Notes: generated from the sequence alone by a model not told the origin. A DNA stretch of 64,000 nt from Haematococcus lacustris (GCA_030144725.1 JASKMD010000029.1:2718346-2782345); one strand, 5' to 3'; positions 1 to 11,345 are shown, counted from the first letter of the stretch. Program-made: numbers and translations.

Positions 1-3000
1 GGAGAAGGCCCAGGAGTTTGCTGAGTTGGCAAGGGGCCACGCTGAGGGTGCGGCTCGGGAACTGCTGGTGGCCAAGAAGGCGGAGATCCAGGCGCAGGCA
101 CTGCTGGATGGCACGGATGCAGGTGATAGCTGCCAGGACATCCATACATGGTGTATGGCTCGCTGAGTACAGGCCATAGTCTGGAGGAGGGCAAATTGGG
201 CAATGCATTTGCACTCAAATTGGGCAATGCATTTGCCAACTGGGCAGGTCCTTGGTGGCCCCCTACCCCTATCTCGAGCCCATTGCTGTGCCTGACCAAC
301 ACTATCATCCTTCAATAGACCCTGGACGGCAGAGTGCACAACAAACCTCTGCCATGGCTAGAAGACCTGCAGTGCTGTCGTTCATGTCTATGTCGTTTAC
401 ATCTATGCGGCTCGACATTCTACTGCCTTGTTGTTGTCTGCATGCTCTCCCTAGATGTCAAAGGCAAGGCTGCTACGACAAAGAAGGACAAGAAGGGCGA
501 GCTGCCTCCCGACCCAGCAGCTGTGGAGGTGCTGAAGGCGCAGGCAGCCGCAAAGTGCGCCGAGCAGCTGAAGGTGTGCCGGGGAGCGGCATCCGATGCT
601 GCAAAGTACGCGGAACGGGCAAACACCGCTGCCAGCACAGCTGCAGATGCCGTGAACAAGGCGAAGTTGTCTCTGGGCGATGCCGAGGTATCAGCGACGG
701 CGGAGGTTGAGGCCAAGGCTGCGGCCAATGAGGCCGAGCAGGCGCGTGCCGCGGCTGAGGTTGCAGCTCAGAAGGCGCAGACAGCCCTGACAGCTGCCGA
801 GCAAGCCGTGAAGGAAGCGGACAAGTTCGCGTCAGCGGAAACGGTGGAGCCAACTGCGGAGGTCGAGCTCATGGCCCCTGATGACCAGCTGCCTGCAGGG
901 TCAGACAACAGCATAGAGGCGGCTGATCAAAAACTGCCTCCCTGCGCAGTTGTCCCCGTGACAATTGCCAAAGCCTTGCTGGAGGTGAGGGGTTTGTGAT
1001 GGAGCATAGCCTTGACGAAGAGAATTGTATGTCAATTGTAAGAGGTTGAGAACCATATGTTCCCTGAACTAACCCTTCATGCCTGCCACATGACACAGCG
1101 TGACCTAGATAGCGTTGGCTCTGCGGCTCGTGTTTCTGTTCTCCTTGCTCATAACATACTGGCATACTGACATAGCACACAGACTGGGCCGATTTTGCTG
1201 TTCATGCAGGAGTGGCAGACGGTGGAGTCGCGCTACCTGGATGGCCTGACTCACAGCTTTGCCAACCTGGCCACTCGTCATGACCTGGCAGTGGCCCACT
1301 TTGACAGGGTGCAGGAGCAGTTCAAGCAGCTGCTGGTGCGGCCTGACACGCGTGTGGCGCTGCTAACCCAGTTCCAAAAGGTAGGCACCCCTCCCACTCC
1401 CCTCAGGGCGACCACCATATGCCCACCCTAGGTCTGCTGGCAGGGCGGATGGCACAGGCAAGCATTGGGCCCTATGTAAGTGGTGGATCCCAGGAGTCTG
1501 TTGTGTCGAGGGCTCGCAGATCCCAGTGCAGGCCTTCCAGGTGCCCCAAGAGCCAGGCTTGATGTCTGCGCTGCCTCCAATAGTGGCATCCACTGCATAC
1601 CTGGCCTGCTTCGTTGTTCTTGTCGTGTATCCTGATATGCACATGAAGTAGGCGGGCTGCTCCCAGGCCTGGCTAGGGCTCTGCAACAGCTCAGCTTGTC
1701 AGCGTTCAAAGCTCAGCAGCCTGGACACCTGCTCTGCCCTGACCCTCTAGAAGGCTGCATCGCAGCTTGTCATGCTTTGTGACCTGTCGCCTGCTGCCTG
1801 TCAGGGGTCCAGAGGCCTGCTTTGCGCCACACAGGCTGCACCACAGGCCACCATTGCCATCGCGTGTGCAGGACTTCAATGCCGTGGACGTAGATGCGCG
1901 GTCCACCCGTGCTGCGCAAGCTGAGCTGCTGCTGCGTTGTGACGAGCTGCGTGATGGGCTGTGGGTGCTGTGCGACAAGAAGATGGAGGACGCTGAGGCA
2001 GAGCGCAGCCGCATTGCCGCAGACTCATTCGTCTCCGACCACACGCAGCTGCTGGCCCAATTCTACACCAGCCTCGCGCAGTTGGAGCTGGACCGTTTCT
2101 ACGCCTCTCTCACCTTCGCCAAGGGATACTCCTCCGTGAAGTACGGCGTGCTGACGGAGTTGGACGCCCCGCCTGCTGCCTCGGACCTGTCCAGCAGCCC
2201 CCCGGACCTGAAGCAAGGCAGTGTGCCCCACGAGGTGAAGGACCGGCTGGACGAAAAGAGCAAGACCGTGATGGCCTTCCCCTCAGAGGTGCTCCAGCTC
2301 ATGCCCAAAGCCGGCCCCCTGGCCCAGGCCCTGAAGGTGGCACTGGCCTCGGCCCAGCTCGCCCTCGCTGCCTGCATCCCTGGAATGGAAGTGGCAGACG
2401 GGAAGAAGGGCGGTGCCAAGAAAGACGCCAAGGCAGCAGGGGCCGCCGCTGTGCCCTCTGCTGCTGCACCCGCCACCACCAAGGGGTCGAAGGGTGCAGT
2501 AGGAAAGGGGCCAGAGGATGCGGAGGTGCCACCAGAAGTGGCCGAGGCAATGGCCGCCGAGGTGGCAGCAGTGGCAGTGCGTGAGGGCCAGGTGTTGGAG
2601 GCTCGCATCAGGCTGCTGGCCCAGCGTGCCGTGTCCTCCCTGGATGGGCTGCACGCCTTGAACACCCGGCTGCTGGACACACTGGGCACCTGGGTCACCC
2701 ACCGCTTCCAGGCTGAGTGCAGCGCAGTTGCTGCAGTGCACAGCGTGGCGTCTGCCGCCGCTGTGGCTGGCCAACCCCTGGCGGCTGACCTGCGTCTGGA
2801 AGACGGCACCCTGGCCGTGCTGGACGCCACCAAACTGGTCATTGACCCACACCCTGGCTTTCCCACTGCCAAGCCCCAGGAGCGGGCCCCTCCTTCCCAC
2901 ATTCCATCAGTGGCCCAGCTGGTCCAGCTAGTGGACCGGCTGGTGCAGGCTGCCCCGCAAGGACTGCTGAAGCTAGGGGAGCTGGCAGAGCTGCTGCTCC

Positions 3001-4496
3001 GGGCTGCAGGAGATGGCGCGCTGCCTGAGCGCTGGCGTGAGGCCAGCCCCCCCGCACTGCTGGGGGCGGTGGAGCAGCTGGACCCCACCTTCAGCGGCTA
3101 TGCTGACTGGCGGGAGATGGTGGTGTGCTTGGTGGCCGCCACCTTTCCCACGCTCATGCAGGCCAGCTGCACAGATGTGGCGGATGCTTGCGAGGTGGGG
3201 GCTACCAGGGTTGGACAGAGCATGGGCCATGGGGATGGCAATGGTAGGGTGCGTGGCCATGGTGTTGGGGGTGTGACCCTGGCATTGACGGTGTGGGGCC
3301 TCCCCAGGAGCACCCATTGAAATACAACAATGCACTGACCCTGGCTTAGATTGCCGATGTATTCAGTGTGCTCGCTGCATGCAGTCTGACAGCAGCTGTG
3401 CCTGGCAGCAGCCTGACTATGTCAATGCCACAGGGCCTGTCCGCTAGGTGCTGCTGACACATGCGTGGTGCTACCAGCCTGTCTAATGAGGGTCACCATA
3501 CCGCAATGTGTGTTTGGTGTGGTTGGTGCCCTGCCCTGTAGCTGCTGCTCTCTCTGGACCAGGACGGGGACGGGCTGCTGAGTGAGGAGGAGTGGCTAGC
3601 CAGCGAGCTCTGGTTCCAGCGCGCTCCTTTCATCATAGGCAGCGAGCAGGACCTGGAAGCTGAGCATGCCTTGGACAGAGAGGCTGCACGCCAGCACGAG
3701 TTTGACAGGTCAGGCACTGCTAAGCACAGGGTGGCACTGTTGCCATTGTTGACGGTGCTGTGGTATGAACAGGCTGCAGAAAGAATATGCTATGAGGTTT
3801 GTGCACTTGTCACTGCATGGGCTGGCACAAACATGGTTGTGTGCGTTACTAGTTCTAGTGTGGCTACTCACAGCATCAGCCATCCACGCTGCCTGAATTC
3901 TCTGCCTCCATCCATCCTGCCTGAGTGCTCTGCCTCCGGCCATCCTGCTTGGCTGGTGCCCTCAACTACCAGCACCTTGGTTCCGCTCTTGCTTATATCC
4001 CCGTGCTTTCTTGCTGGTGCTTTCTTGCAGGGCGGGAGAGCTGAAGAAGGTGTTGTGGGCAGCTTTCAACTCCCCGGCGCCGGACGGCGGCCCGGCTGGC
4101 GGCGCTCTGCGCGTTGACCTGCGTACCCTGCTCCTGTATCTCTGCGTTGACCGCGATCATTTTACTGGCATCAAGAAGGCGTTTAGCGTTGCAGCCAACT
4201 CCATCGCCAGCAATGCTCGTGTGAATGCGGAGCAGCTGATGAAGGTGGCGTACCCCATGGGCATCGTGGCCGGAGCGGACGTGCATCGCGTGCCCATGGA
4301 CCAGCAGGCATTGGCGGCCGTGGTCGAGACATTGCACAAGGCTCGCGGTGGCCTAGTAAACGCGCTTCCGGCCATCACCGCAGAGCAGCTCATGTACAGC
4401 GCGAGTGGCGAGCAGGTCGTCAAACGCTTGTTGGGCCGTTACCAGTGGAAGGACTTCTATACGGCCACAAAGGCCGTCAGATATGGGCAGAATTGA
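1..4496 (+). CDS. CPC1: CPC1/SPEF2-like ciliary central-apparatus protein, C-terminal part
   Basis: Spliced gene entering from the left edge. My exons are 1-122, 455-984, 1210-1380, 1872-3194, 3542-3708 and 4031-4496 (stop TGA); all introns are GT-AG and the phases match at every junction, giving 925 visible residues. The exon starting at 1872 reads DFNAVDVDARSTRAAQAELL and then RDGLWVLCDKKMEDAEAERS, the pattern of the SPEF2/CPC1 C-terminal half (coiled coil with DLRDxLWxICD, then an aromatic-rich QAELxRF segment). The 3542 exon has an EF-hand-like loop, DQDGDGLLSEEEW. The first exons encode an Ala/Lys/Glu-rich coiled coil. CPC1/SPEF2 is a large scaffold of the C1 microtubule projection of the axonemal central pair, needed for normal flagellar beating. 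The N-terminal CH and adenylate-kinase parts lie outside the window. Identification is by remembered family resemblance, not a search. Confidence 0.85.
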
Positions 4497-4576
4497 GAAA
4501 CGCTGGGAGGCTAGAGATGCATGTCATTCGCGTCGCTCAGGGTGGGGAGGCCGTAATTGCCATGAAGAGTCAAGCA

Positions 4577-4581
4577 TGTAA
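4577..4581 (+). promoter_or_regulatory. TGTAA poly(A) signal of CPC1
   Basis: TGTAA lies about 80 bases after the CPC1 stop codon. TGTAA is the usual polyadenylation signal in chlorophyte nuclear genes; the distance fits. The assignment is by motif and position only. Confidence 0.45.
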
Positions 4582-4589
4582 ACCATGAC

Positions 4590-4717
4590 TGGTTTGTATG
4601 CATGGTCAGCGCCACCACACTCATGTCGAGACGTCCATGCAAGGTGTTGACTTGTGGGCAACCGGGTGTACTGTTGATGACTACAAACCCCATCGCTGGT
4701 TGCACGTCACCTCCTAA
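4590..4717 (-). repeat. Family II Fanzor 3' block, left part split by a transposon
   Basis: Read on the minus strand, this carries GGGGTTTGTAGTCATCAA followed by a GCCCACAAGTCAA stretch, matching the conserved 3' block found after family II Fanzor genes (for example at 53250-53370). The matching upstream part, the coding tail, is on the far side of the 4718-7258 element. The simplest reading is that this element inserted into a family II 3' region. Confidence 0.5.
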
Positions 4718-5227
4718 CGTCGGACATTTTCCCCCTCGCCGATCCCGCCTCGAATGCGGACCGATAGGGGGGTTCGACGCCGACTGAATTCGGCCCATTG
4801 CGTCGATGGGGTAAGCTGTCGATTCGATGGGGGTATCGATGAGTGTGATTTCGAGGCATGTTCGAGTCGGCTCCATCCATCGATTCGATGGGGCATCGAT
4901 AGTTCCAGACACTCATCGATGTTACACTGGCTTATTGCCAAGGCACAAGACCTACGGGAATGCTGACTGCACTAGCGCCCCGCAACACAACACCAACAAT
5001 AACACCATCACCAAGGCCAACACAACATTACCACCACCAACAACTCAACAACACCAACAACAAGCCATGTCGCACACCAAGCACGGACTGGCAACCACCC
5101 AAGTGCTTGGCTTGGCTTGGCTGTCCCACTGGCTTGGCTGTCCCCTTGAGAGAAGGATGGGATGGTCGTTGTTGTGTGTGGGCATGACATGGCTAGTGAG
5201 GGTTGTGTTGGCTGCTACTACTAGCGC

Positions 5228-5303
5228 TGGCTCCAGGCTGCCCGCTCCAGGCTGCCCAGGCTGCCCGCTCCAGGCGCTCCAGGCTGCCCGCTCCAGGCTG
5301 CAG
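5228..5303 (+). repeat. Short tandem GCTCCAGGCTGCCC-type repeat
   Basis: Several imperfect copies of a unit reading roughly CTCCAGGCTGCCCG follow each other inside the 4718-7258 element. No function is suggested. Confidence 0.6.
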
Positions 5304-5804
5304 GGGGAAGTAGAGGGGGTTGCGTACTGGTGGTGGTGGTGGGACAGCAGAGGGACGGAGGAAGAGGCCAAGGGGCAGGAGGCCAGCTGGGCTGGGTGTC
5401 AGCCACTTACCGGCAGGTGGTTAGCCACTTCTTAGAGGTGTTAGGGAGAAGAGGGAGAAGGGGGAGAAGAGATGGCAGGTAGGAGAGGGAGAAGAGGAAT
5501 GATATTCGGCAGGGAGAAGAGGGACATGAGGGGGCTTCCTCCTGGCTGCTGGGTAGGGTAGGGAGGGGACTCCGAAAGTGAGGGGGAGGGGGAAAATGGG
5601 GGCGTAGGAGACTTGGAGGTGTTGGTGATGGGACAGGGCAGGGTTAGGGGGAAGGGGCCAAGGGGTTGGAGTGTGACTGTTAGACCTGCAGCAAGCAAGG
5701 GGCATGCTTGTGATCAACAAACAAGGACATGCATGACTAGAGGTGGGCAGGCTGGTCAAACACCCCAACAACATTTGCACTCACCTTGGCTCTTGGCTGC
5801 TGGC

Positions 5805-5880
5805 AGGGGAGGGGAGGGGAGGGGAGGGGGGGGGGGGGGGAGGGATGGGGGAGGGGAAGGGATGGGATGGGGGAGGGGAG
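5805..5880 (+). repeat. G-rich tract with quadruplex potential
   Basis: Runs of four or more G separated by single A or T bases, including a run of about 14 G around 5826-5840, lie in the middle of the 4718-7258 element. Such a tract can form G-quadruplex DNA on the plus strand. It is flanked by other purine-rich stretches (5430-5660, 6010-6090). Confidence 0.6.
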
Positions 5881-6898
5881 GTGCTGGTGGTAGTGGTAGT
5901 GGAAAGGGGGATGGGTGCGACCATTAGAACCTGCAAAAAAACAAGGGCATGACAGCGGTCAGACCAGGTACATGGAGCCACACAATTGCAAAGGCTAGCC
6001 ACTCACAATTCGCTAGGTGAAGTGTGTAAGGGTGGGGGAAATGGGGTTAGGTGTGGGGTGAGGGGGGAGGGCGGCAAGGGGGGGAGGTTGCTGCTCATCG
6101 CTGCCGCTTCCAACTGCTCATGGCTGCTCGTGGCTGCTCATGGCTGCACTGCCAAGCTGCTTCCCTCGTCTGCATTTCTTGGATTCTGGCTTACGACTGC
6201 CCTTGATCTCCAGGCTCCTCCAATCCACTTCCATCTCCAATCCACTTCACCTGCAAGCAATCCATGCAACATGAGACACACATTCTTTACCAATATAGTT
6301 GCTAACTCGGCTTTGCATTTGTCGATGATCATCGTACCTTCCCGGTGCTACTTGGGGTAGGCTGTGGAAGCTCCTCTGTTAATGCACGTCAAATCTTCTG
6401 TCTGACTTGATTTCTTCTTCAGCTACAAGGCATTTAACATGAGCCACAAAATCGATGAGCGCCGCACCTTGCTCCTCACAGCGCACCTTTCCCCTGGCTT
6501 ACTATTCTTTCTCCTCGCTGCCTCTTGCTCCTTTCGCTCAACCTGGTCGCAGGCTTGCTATGGCTGCTAGCTGGCGACGCCTGGTTTGCTCGTAGCTACG
6601 CTTTTGGCTGCGGTTTGTTCCTGGCTGCTCCTGGCTCCTCCTGGCTGCCAGCTTCTCCAGATGCGTGTTTGGTGTGGCAGTGTGCTGTCCTTCGCGATCC
6701 CTTTGCTTCCTTCGCGCTTCCTTTGCGAAACATACATGCAACCTGAAAGTTTGAAACCTTGGGGCATACCGTGTTACATAGATGGTCTGTTGGGTTCACA
6801 CCATCTAGGGTGTTCGTTGCCTCAGTGGCACTTTGGTTGTGATGGTCGGGGATAACAACGACCTGACATGCTGTTTGCCGGTCTCGCCCGTCTCATCG

Positions 6899-7250
6899 GT
6901 CGGCAGCTTTCAACCAACTTCGACCGCAATCGACCCTATTTCGATGACCCTGTCGACTTTGCAACAATCGACAGGTTTCGTTGACCCGGGGGAAGTCTCT
7001 GGCGGCCAGCCCATCGATTGCTCGGCAGCTTTCAACCAGTTTCGACCGCAATCGACCCTATTTCGATGACCCCATCGATTTTGCGACAATCGACAGGTTT
7101 CGATGACCCGGGGGGAGTCTCTGGCGGCCACCCATCGGTCGCTCGACATATTTCGATCAACTTCGACCGACTTCGATCGCAATCGATCCTATTTCGATGA
7201 CCCCATCGATTTTGCAAAAATCGACAGGTTTCGATGACCCGGGGGAAAAT
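6899..7250. repeat. Three tandem ~121-bp subterminal repeats
   Basis: Units begin near 6899, 7021 and 7142. Each contains TTCGACCGCAATCGA, then TATTTCGATGACCC, a CGATTTTGC block, ATCGACAGGTTTCG and GATGACCCGGGGG. The last unit runs into the terminal inverted repeat of the 4718-7258 element. Dense palindromic TCGA/ATCGAT sites in subterminal arrays are typical of transposase-binding regions (inference). Confidence 0.7.
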
Positions 7251-7258
7251 GTCCGACG

Positions 7259-7549
7259 AAGACTACCGGGCTTCTCATCGAAAACAATAAATCAGGCTAT
7301 CAGGCCTCATGGGTAGTTGCGGGCCTGGCCATCAATACCTCGCCGGTTTCTTTCTTTAATGGTCCAGCCACCTGCCCCATTGGGGGTTACGGGTGGGGAC
7401 ACAGGATCAAAGGGATGCTGAGCAGGAGGAAGATCCCGTGCAGGGAGAGGGGCCTGGGCAAGGGGAGGAGGCTTTGGCGGCACCTCATGGCACCCCATCA
7501 TGCCACGCACGGGCTTGCCATGCCGCTGGCTCCAGGAGCTCCTGTGCAC
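7259..7549 (-). pseudogene. Family II Fanzor remnant (deletion derivative)
   Basis: The minus strand encodes SWSQRHGKPVRGMMGCHEV, the distal zinc-finger side of family II (intact copies have PAWSQRHTKYVRGL and RCHEVPP), then a proline-rich linker, then RRGIDGQARNYP and a stop, equivalent to the family tail RRRIDGRARNNA. The RuvC-III DRD segment that should lie between them is gone. The 3' non-coding part is cut by the 4718-7258 transposon and continues at 4717-4590. Confidence 0.6.
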
Positions 7550-7559
7550 CTTTGTTTAT

Positions 7560-7890
7560 CCCTATTGTCTACGTGTGTTGCAGAGAACCAGTCATCATTA
7601 GCATCATCAAGTGTTGTACATTCAGGACCAATCACAGACAGGTACTACATGATCAATATACATGACTGTACCCCCCATGACGCCACGCTGCCGCAAACCT
7701 CAGTTGCAAACATTGTTTGCATGGTGGTCCGGCCATGCAACATGAGGGTGGCGGCGCAATTCCACTAGTACCATGTGACATCAATACACATGCTTGAGGG
7801 TCAGCTTTTGCGACTTGCGTTGTTGCGTGCTGCTGATCCGCACATCCACCTTCTCAGCCCGCGCCACAGCCTGCACCCACAAACAGCACA
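7560..7890. other. Stretch with no recognised gene
   Basis: Only short open frames without a start context or family resemblance are present. I see no repeat shared with the rest of the window. Confidence 0.4.
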
Positions 7891-7894
7891 ACTG

Positions 7895-8060
7895 CCTTTA
7901 GCAACATGGAACATGGTGATGTCTGTGGGTAATCTCTCTCAGTTCGACAGTAGGTTTATCAGATGCACCCTTGATGACTACAAAAACCCACACCGGTGGC
8001 ACGTTCCATTCCCTGACCACTGCGCGCCCCATCACTATTAACAGCCGAAGGCTTGTAAGA
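7895..8060 (-). repeat. Solo family II 3' block
   Basis: On the minus strand it reads through TTAATAGTGATGGGG, GTGCCACCGGTGTGGG, TTTGTAGTCATCAAGGGTGC and GAGATTACCCACAG, in the same order as the 3' blocks after family II genes at 47750-47960 and 53240-53370. No coding remnant precedes it, so it is a solitary copy. Confidence 0.6.
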
Positions 8061-8288
8061 CTAACAGTATCCCAACACCTGCCCGTCATGGGGTGGTATC
8101 AATGCTGTGTGGGTCGTAGATTTAAGCTGGCATGGTGGCACTGGCCTTCAATGCAGCTCAAACACACATGAAACAGCAAAGCACAGCACATGTTGACTGC
8201 TGGTTTGTAGCTTGTGTACGGCCTACCACACGCCCTACTCAACCACCACAGCACCAGCTGGGTCGAGTACCACCTAGCACAGCCCAGC

Positions 8289-10235
8289 CTACTTCTTCCT
8301 TGCCTGCTGCAAGCCACAAGCAGTACCTCTTAGTCTGCGCCGTCACGCCTGACAGCTTACAATCAGTGCAGGTTTGTCATGCCAACTCTACATCATAGCC
8401 CTCTGGGTCAGGCAATAGTGTAGGTGGTAGGCGACCATACCCATGTGTATGCATGTATATGCCATGTGCATGGGAACTCCATACAGACAAATACACCGCT
8501 TTGTAGTGGTCCACACCTAGTGTTCCACAGCAATGAAGGCTCTAGGTTGAGGGCCAAGGTGCTGAGGACTGCTGATCTCACCTTGGCTAGCTTGACCACC
8601 TTGCGCTTCTTTTGATTGGTGGTCCGATCACCTCTTTTCAAGCTGCACATTCAGCACAACACCCATCATGTGGCACTCCCGGCATAAATTGCAATAGCAT
8701 CAGCACCAGGTGACTACAGATATCCGTGTGCGTGTGATGAGGTGTGACAAAATCAGGACCAAGTGCGGCCTCACCTGTGCCGCACCACTCCCAGCCCTGG
8801 AACACTGGAGGTGGCTCCAGCCCCTGATTTCTTCTTTTTCTTGTCGCCAGGCTTGCTGCCGTCCTCAATGTCCATGCCTTGAGCTGCAGCCACAGCGGCA
8901 GCTCTCAGTTCACAGCAGCATGTGCGCAACTGGGTGGCCAATGCAGGGGTGTGGGTCAGGTGGACATACATAAGCATACATGGCACATAGGCCCAACATG
9001 TGGCGCTCCTGGATGCCAGGGTAGTCAAAAACTGCTAGCCCTATACCTTATACCCAATGAGCTGTGAAGTCATTAATAGCTTGGACGAGTCGGATGAGAG
9101 AAGTGCTTGGGTGTGGGACTGGGCTGCCGATGCACTGCCAGGTATTGAGCCAGCTCAGATTACGCTAAGGAGCAAGCACACACTGGACGTCTGGCAGGCT
9201 CAGAGGGCAACATCATGGTCTATTTGTATGTATGATCTGTATGAAAGGCCCAGCTCACAGACTGGCTGCCCCTCAACGGTGAAGGGATCAATGGCTGGTG
9301 CGCCCAGCTTGGAGCTTGCAGCATGTCAAGCCAGTGTGGGCCCTCATGCGGTGCCATGAAAGAGCCACCACACAACCAGGCAGGCCAGCTAACACCTCTT
9401 CCTCCGCCTGCCCCTCCTCACTCCCAGCAACTGCCCAGCCCCCACCACTTTCAACTCCGACCACATTGGGGAGAGAATGCAGCAACTCCAAGAGCCATGC
9501 TGCGGAAACGACCGCTAGGCACTGCCTGCCATGGGCAAGGACTACAATCATCAGTGCTTCAAGCTAGTGAAACCATGCGGCGTCGAGGTTGGCAACTGTA
9601 GTAGGCCCATGGCTGTGGGCAGACAAGAGCGACCCTGAATTGCTCCCACTTTAACTCTATGACATGTACAGTATGTGAGCATTCATAACGCAGGGCATCT
9701 GCAAAGTCCATGACAGGGTGCTGAGAGGAGTGAGACATTTCAAGCAAATGGGGTCTCTTGCTTGTGGTTCACGGCTGTGTCTTGCCAGTAGATGCATCAA
9801 GGCTGGAGTGGTGCAATTTGTCCATCGTTAACTGTGATGTAAACACAGGCAGGCTTCACACATGCCACACGTAAGAGCACTGAAGGCTGCTATGTTGGGG
9901 TAGACATAACTAGGCACATCATCATCCACATAGTGACCTGTGAATGGTATGATGTTGAGATGAGCCTCCTACCTGATGAAGTCTTGGTGTTCTTAAGTTG
10001 GACAGTATCCACGTCTTTCATGCCGGCATCTTTGCTCGTTGATGCCTTCTCTTCGTCTAGGAGCATGGCCGCAGTGCTGCCAGTATGCCATCCCCCGGTA
10101 CCAGGCTCTGCTGCAGTCAGCGCTTCGTAGTCTGCCTTCTTCGTTTTCTTCTTTCCTGCAGACACGCTTGACGGCTCTTAGCTTTTATAGCTCCGCGGAC
10201 ACCACGATTGCTGGTGTCCCACCTCCTTTCCCCAT
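8289..10235 (-). CDS. Small lysine-rich protein of unknown function, five exons
   Basis: Minus-strand exons, in order of translation: 10235-10223, 10155-9973, 8883-8775, 8642-8582 and 8306-8289. All introns are GT-AG, phases agree, and the total is 127 residues. The protein starts MGKGGKKKTKKADYEAL, has an acidic/neutral middle, a second basic block GDKKKKKSG, and ends SLKRGDRTTNQKKRKVV...KLAKQARKK. The several basic clusters suggest a nuclear or nucleolar RNA-associated protein, but I do not recognise the family. The 13-nt first exon was chosen because it supplies an ATG and the correct phase. Intron 2 (1,089 bp) holds a dispersed repeat and a Fanzor remnant; the last intron holds a solo family I Fanzor 3' end. 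Confidence 0.7.
8345..8561 (+). repeat. Solo family I Fanzor 3' end, in an intron
   Basis: It matches the non-coding 3' region of family I copies such as 50671-50926: TTTGTCATGCCAACTCTA, then GTCAGGCAATAGTG, TAGGTGGTAGGCGACC, CCATGTG repeats, GGAACTCC, the CGCTTTGTAGTGGT block, and the terminal CCAAGGTG followed by CTG. No coding part is attached. It lies in the last intron of the lysine-rich protein gene, antisense to that gene, and ends about 20 bases from the 5' splice site at 8581. Confidence 0.75.
9010..9265 (+). repeat. Dispersed repeat with a conserved open frame (copy 1)
   Basis: This segment recurs inverted at 57000-57290. Both copies encode a frame starting MSC at 9057, continuing SLDESDERSAWVWDWAADA and LPGIEP, and then RSKHTLDVWQA. 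Differences between the copies include conservative changes (Asp/Glu to Lys, Ser to Gly), so the frame may once have been an exon. The function is unknown. Here it sits inside intron 2 of the lysine-rich protein gene. Confidence 0.6.
9270..9560 (+). pseudogene. Degenerate family II Fanzor fragment
   Basis: The plus strand resembles the distal zinc-finger region of family II: a VRPAWSxQHxKPVxxLMRCHE pattern can be traced across frames at 9294-9365, followed by a proline-rich segment and a CATTGGGGAGAGAATGCAGC stretch, equivalent to the region just after RuvC-III. The catalytic DRD motif is not preserved. Heavily decayed. Confidence 0.4.
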
Positions 10236-10480
10236 CGCACAACAACAGTTTGTGTACAGCAATGGGAGTATACCTATGATGTTAAACCGACTAAATTTTG
10301 GGGGTTAGGGAGAGCGGGGCCGCGTCAGTTTGCAGTGTAGCCAGCTGTTGCTTATGCTATCTTAGAGTCAAGCTCCCTCAGCAAGGCTCAGGCTCAATGG
10401 AGCGGGGGCGTATGTTGTCAGGCGAATGATTCCCATAGCCGGCCCGTCAAGGCTCCCATACTGTGCATCTAGTGAAAGAA
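10236..10480. other. Probable 5' region of the lysine-rich protein gene
   Basis: This lies directly upstream of the predicted ATG at 10235 on the minus strand. No clear TATA element was found at a standard distance. No open frame of note. Confidence 0.3.
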
Positions 10481-11345
10481 ATCTGATTTTGACAGGATGG
10501 TGGAGGCAGATGATGTCAATGTGTGTGTGTACTACACACGCCCCTCCCCAAGCCAGCTTCCTCACCTCCAGCAGCGGGCCCCTCCAGCAGCAACAGGCTT
10601 CCAAAGGCAACGGCAGGTTCAGCAGCAGGGGCCCCCACATTGGCAAGGCCCTTGCTGAGCATCGTGAAGTTTGTGTTTGATCCAGCCACACAGATTAGGG
10701 TGGGCATTTACCCCGGCGCCATCCGTGCAGTCAGTGTAGCCTCTGGGATGAGTAGTCAAGCAAGCTGATAGCACACCAGCTGGCCCAGTGGAAGCTGACC
10801 AAGGGCCAGGTGCGGCAGGCCAGTGGTCTGAGCAATGCTCGCCGCAACACCTAGTGGTGGCTAGCACCAATCCAGCCCCACCTCTAGCACCTGGCAGCAG
10901 CCAGATCAGCTGGCACCTTCCTGGAGGCCTACCTGAAGCACATCACCGTCACCCTGGCCACCTGGGATGCGGTGTGGGAGGTGCCCCTGGACCCCAAGTG
11001 GGCAAGGCAGCGGCTGAGGAGAAGATTACAGTGTGTGGGTGAGCTGCGTATTGGAAGGTGGTGGGTGGGCATGAAGTGAAAGAGTAGTTCACTGTGCCAT
11101 GCCTAACCTGATGCCACCATGTCAGCCACCCTGTGTGCCTTGTATGCATGCCTGCAGCTGTAGGTTGAGATGGCTGAGGTGTCCATTAAGCGCTGTGACG
11201 GTGTTAAACAGCTGGTGGTCTTCTTTGGCTTAGCTGGCATTGGCACCCAGGTGTCATACTGTGCACCAGCCAAGCGCAGCAAGCGCACCGGGGCTGAGCA
11301 GGCAGCTGAGCCTACCCAGCCCACCCAACCCACCAAGGCCTGCTG
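10480..11345 (+). pseudogene. Family I Fanzor pseudogene, catalytically dead lineage
   Basis: Reading across several frames recovers the middle and C-terminal body of family I: VNVCVYYTRPSPS, the segment FDPATQIRVGIYPGAIRAVS (RuvC-I, with Asp of GIDPG replaced by Tyr), KLTKGQVRQASGLSNARRNT, then the coiled region up to VWEVPLDPKWARQRL, and the end of the gene (AEQAAEPTQPTQPTKAC). Internal deletions remove the segment around RuvC-II, and the RuvC-III domain is absent. Several in-frame stops. It is the left copy of a segmental duplication; the right copy is 25656-26434. The 3' block follows directly. Confidence 0.75.

Larger units (their letters stand above)
4718..7258. mobile_element. 2.5-kb terminal-inverted-repeat element, apparently non-coding
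   Basis: The ends are a perfect 18-bp inverted repeat: CGTCGGACATTTTCCCCC at 4718-4735 and its exact complement at 7241-7258. The left arm (4740-4925) and the right arm (6899-7250) are both rich in ATCGAT and TTCGATGGGG-type motifs; on the right they form three tandem units of about 121 bp. The middle holds Pro/Gly-rich low-complexity DNA and a G-rich tract, and no convincing coding exon. It looks like a non-autonomous DNA transposon with subterminal repeats. A target duplication is not clear; at most AA flanks both ends. The superfamily was not determined. Confidence 0.7.

Noticed and set aside
2099..3088. A 329-codon minus-strand frame opposite CPC1
   Set aside because: Ser/Ala-rich antisense shadow; the plus strand carries the recognisable SPEF2 pattern with consistent splice phases.
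5045..5435. Gly/Trp or Pro-rich open frames between 5.0 and 6.0 kb
   Set aside because: Low-complexity DNA inside an apparently non-coding transposon; no splice model or domain.
10184..10190. TATAAAA on the minus strand as promoter of the lysine-rich protein gene
   Set aside because: In the preferred model it lies inside the 67-nt first intron, downstream of the ATG at 10235.
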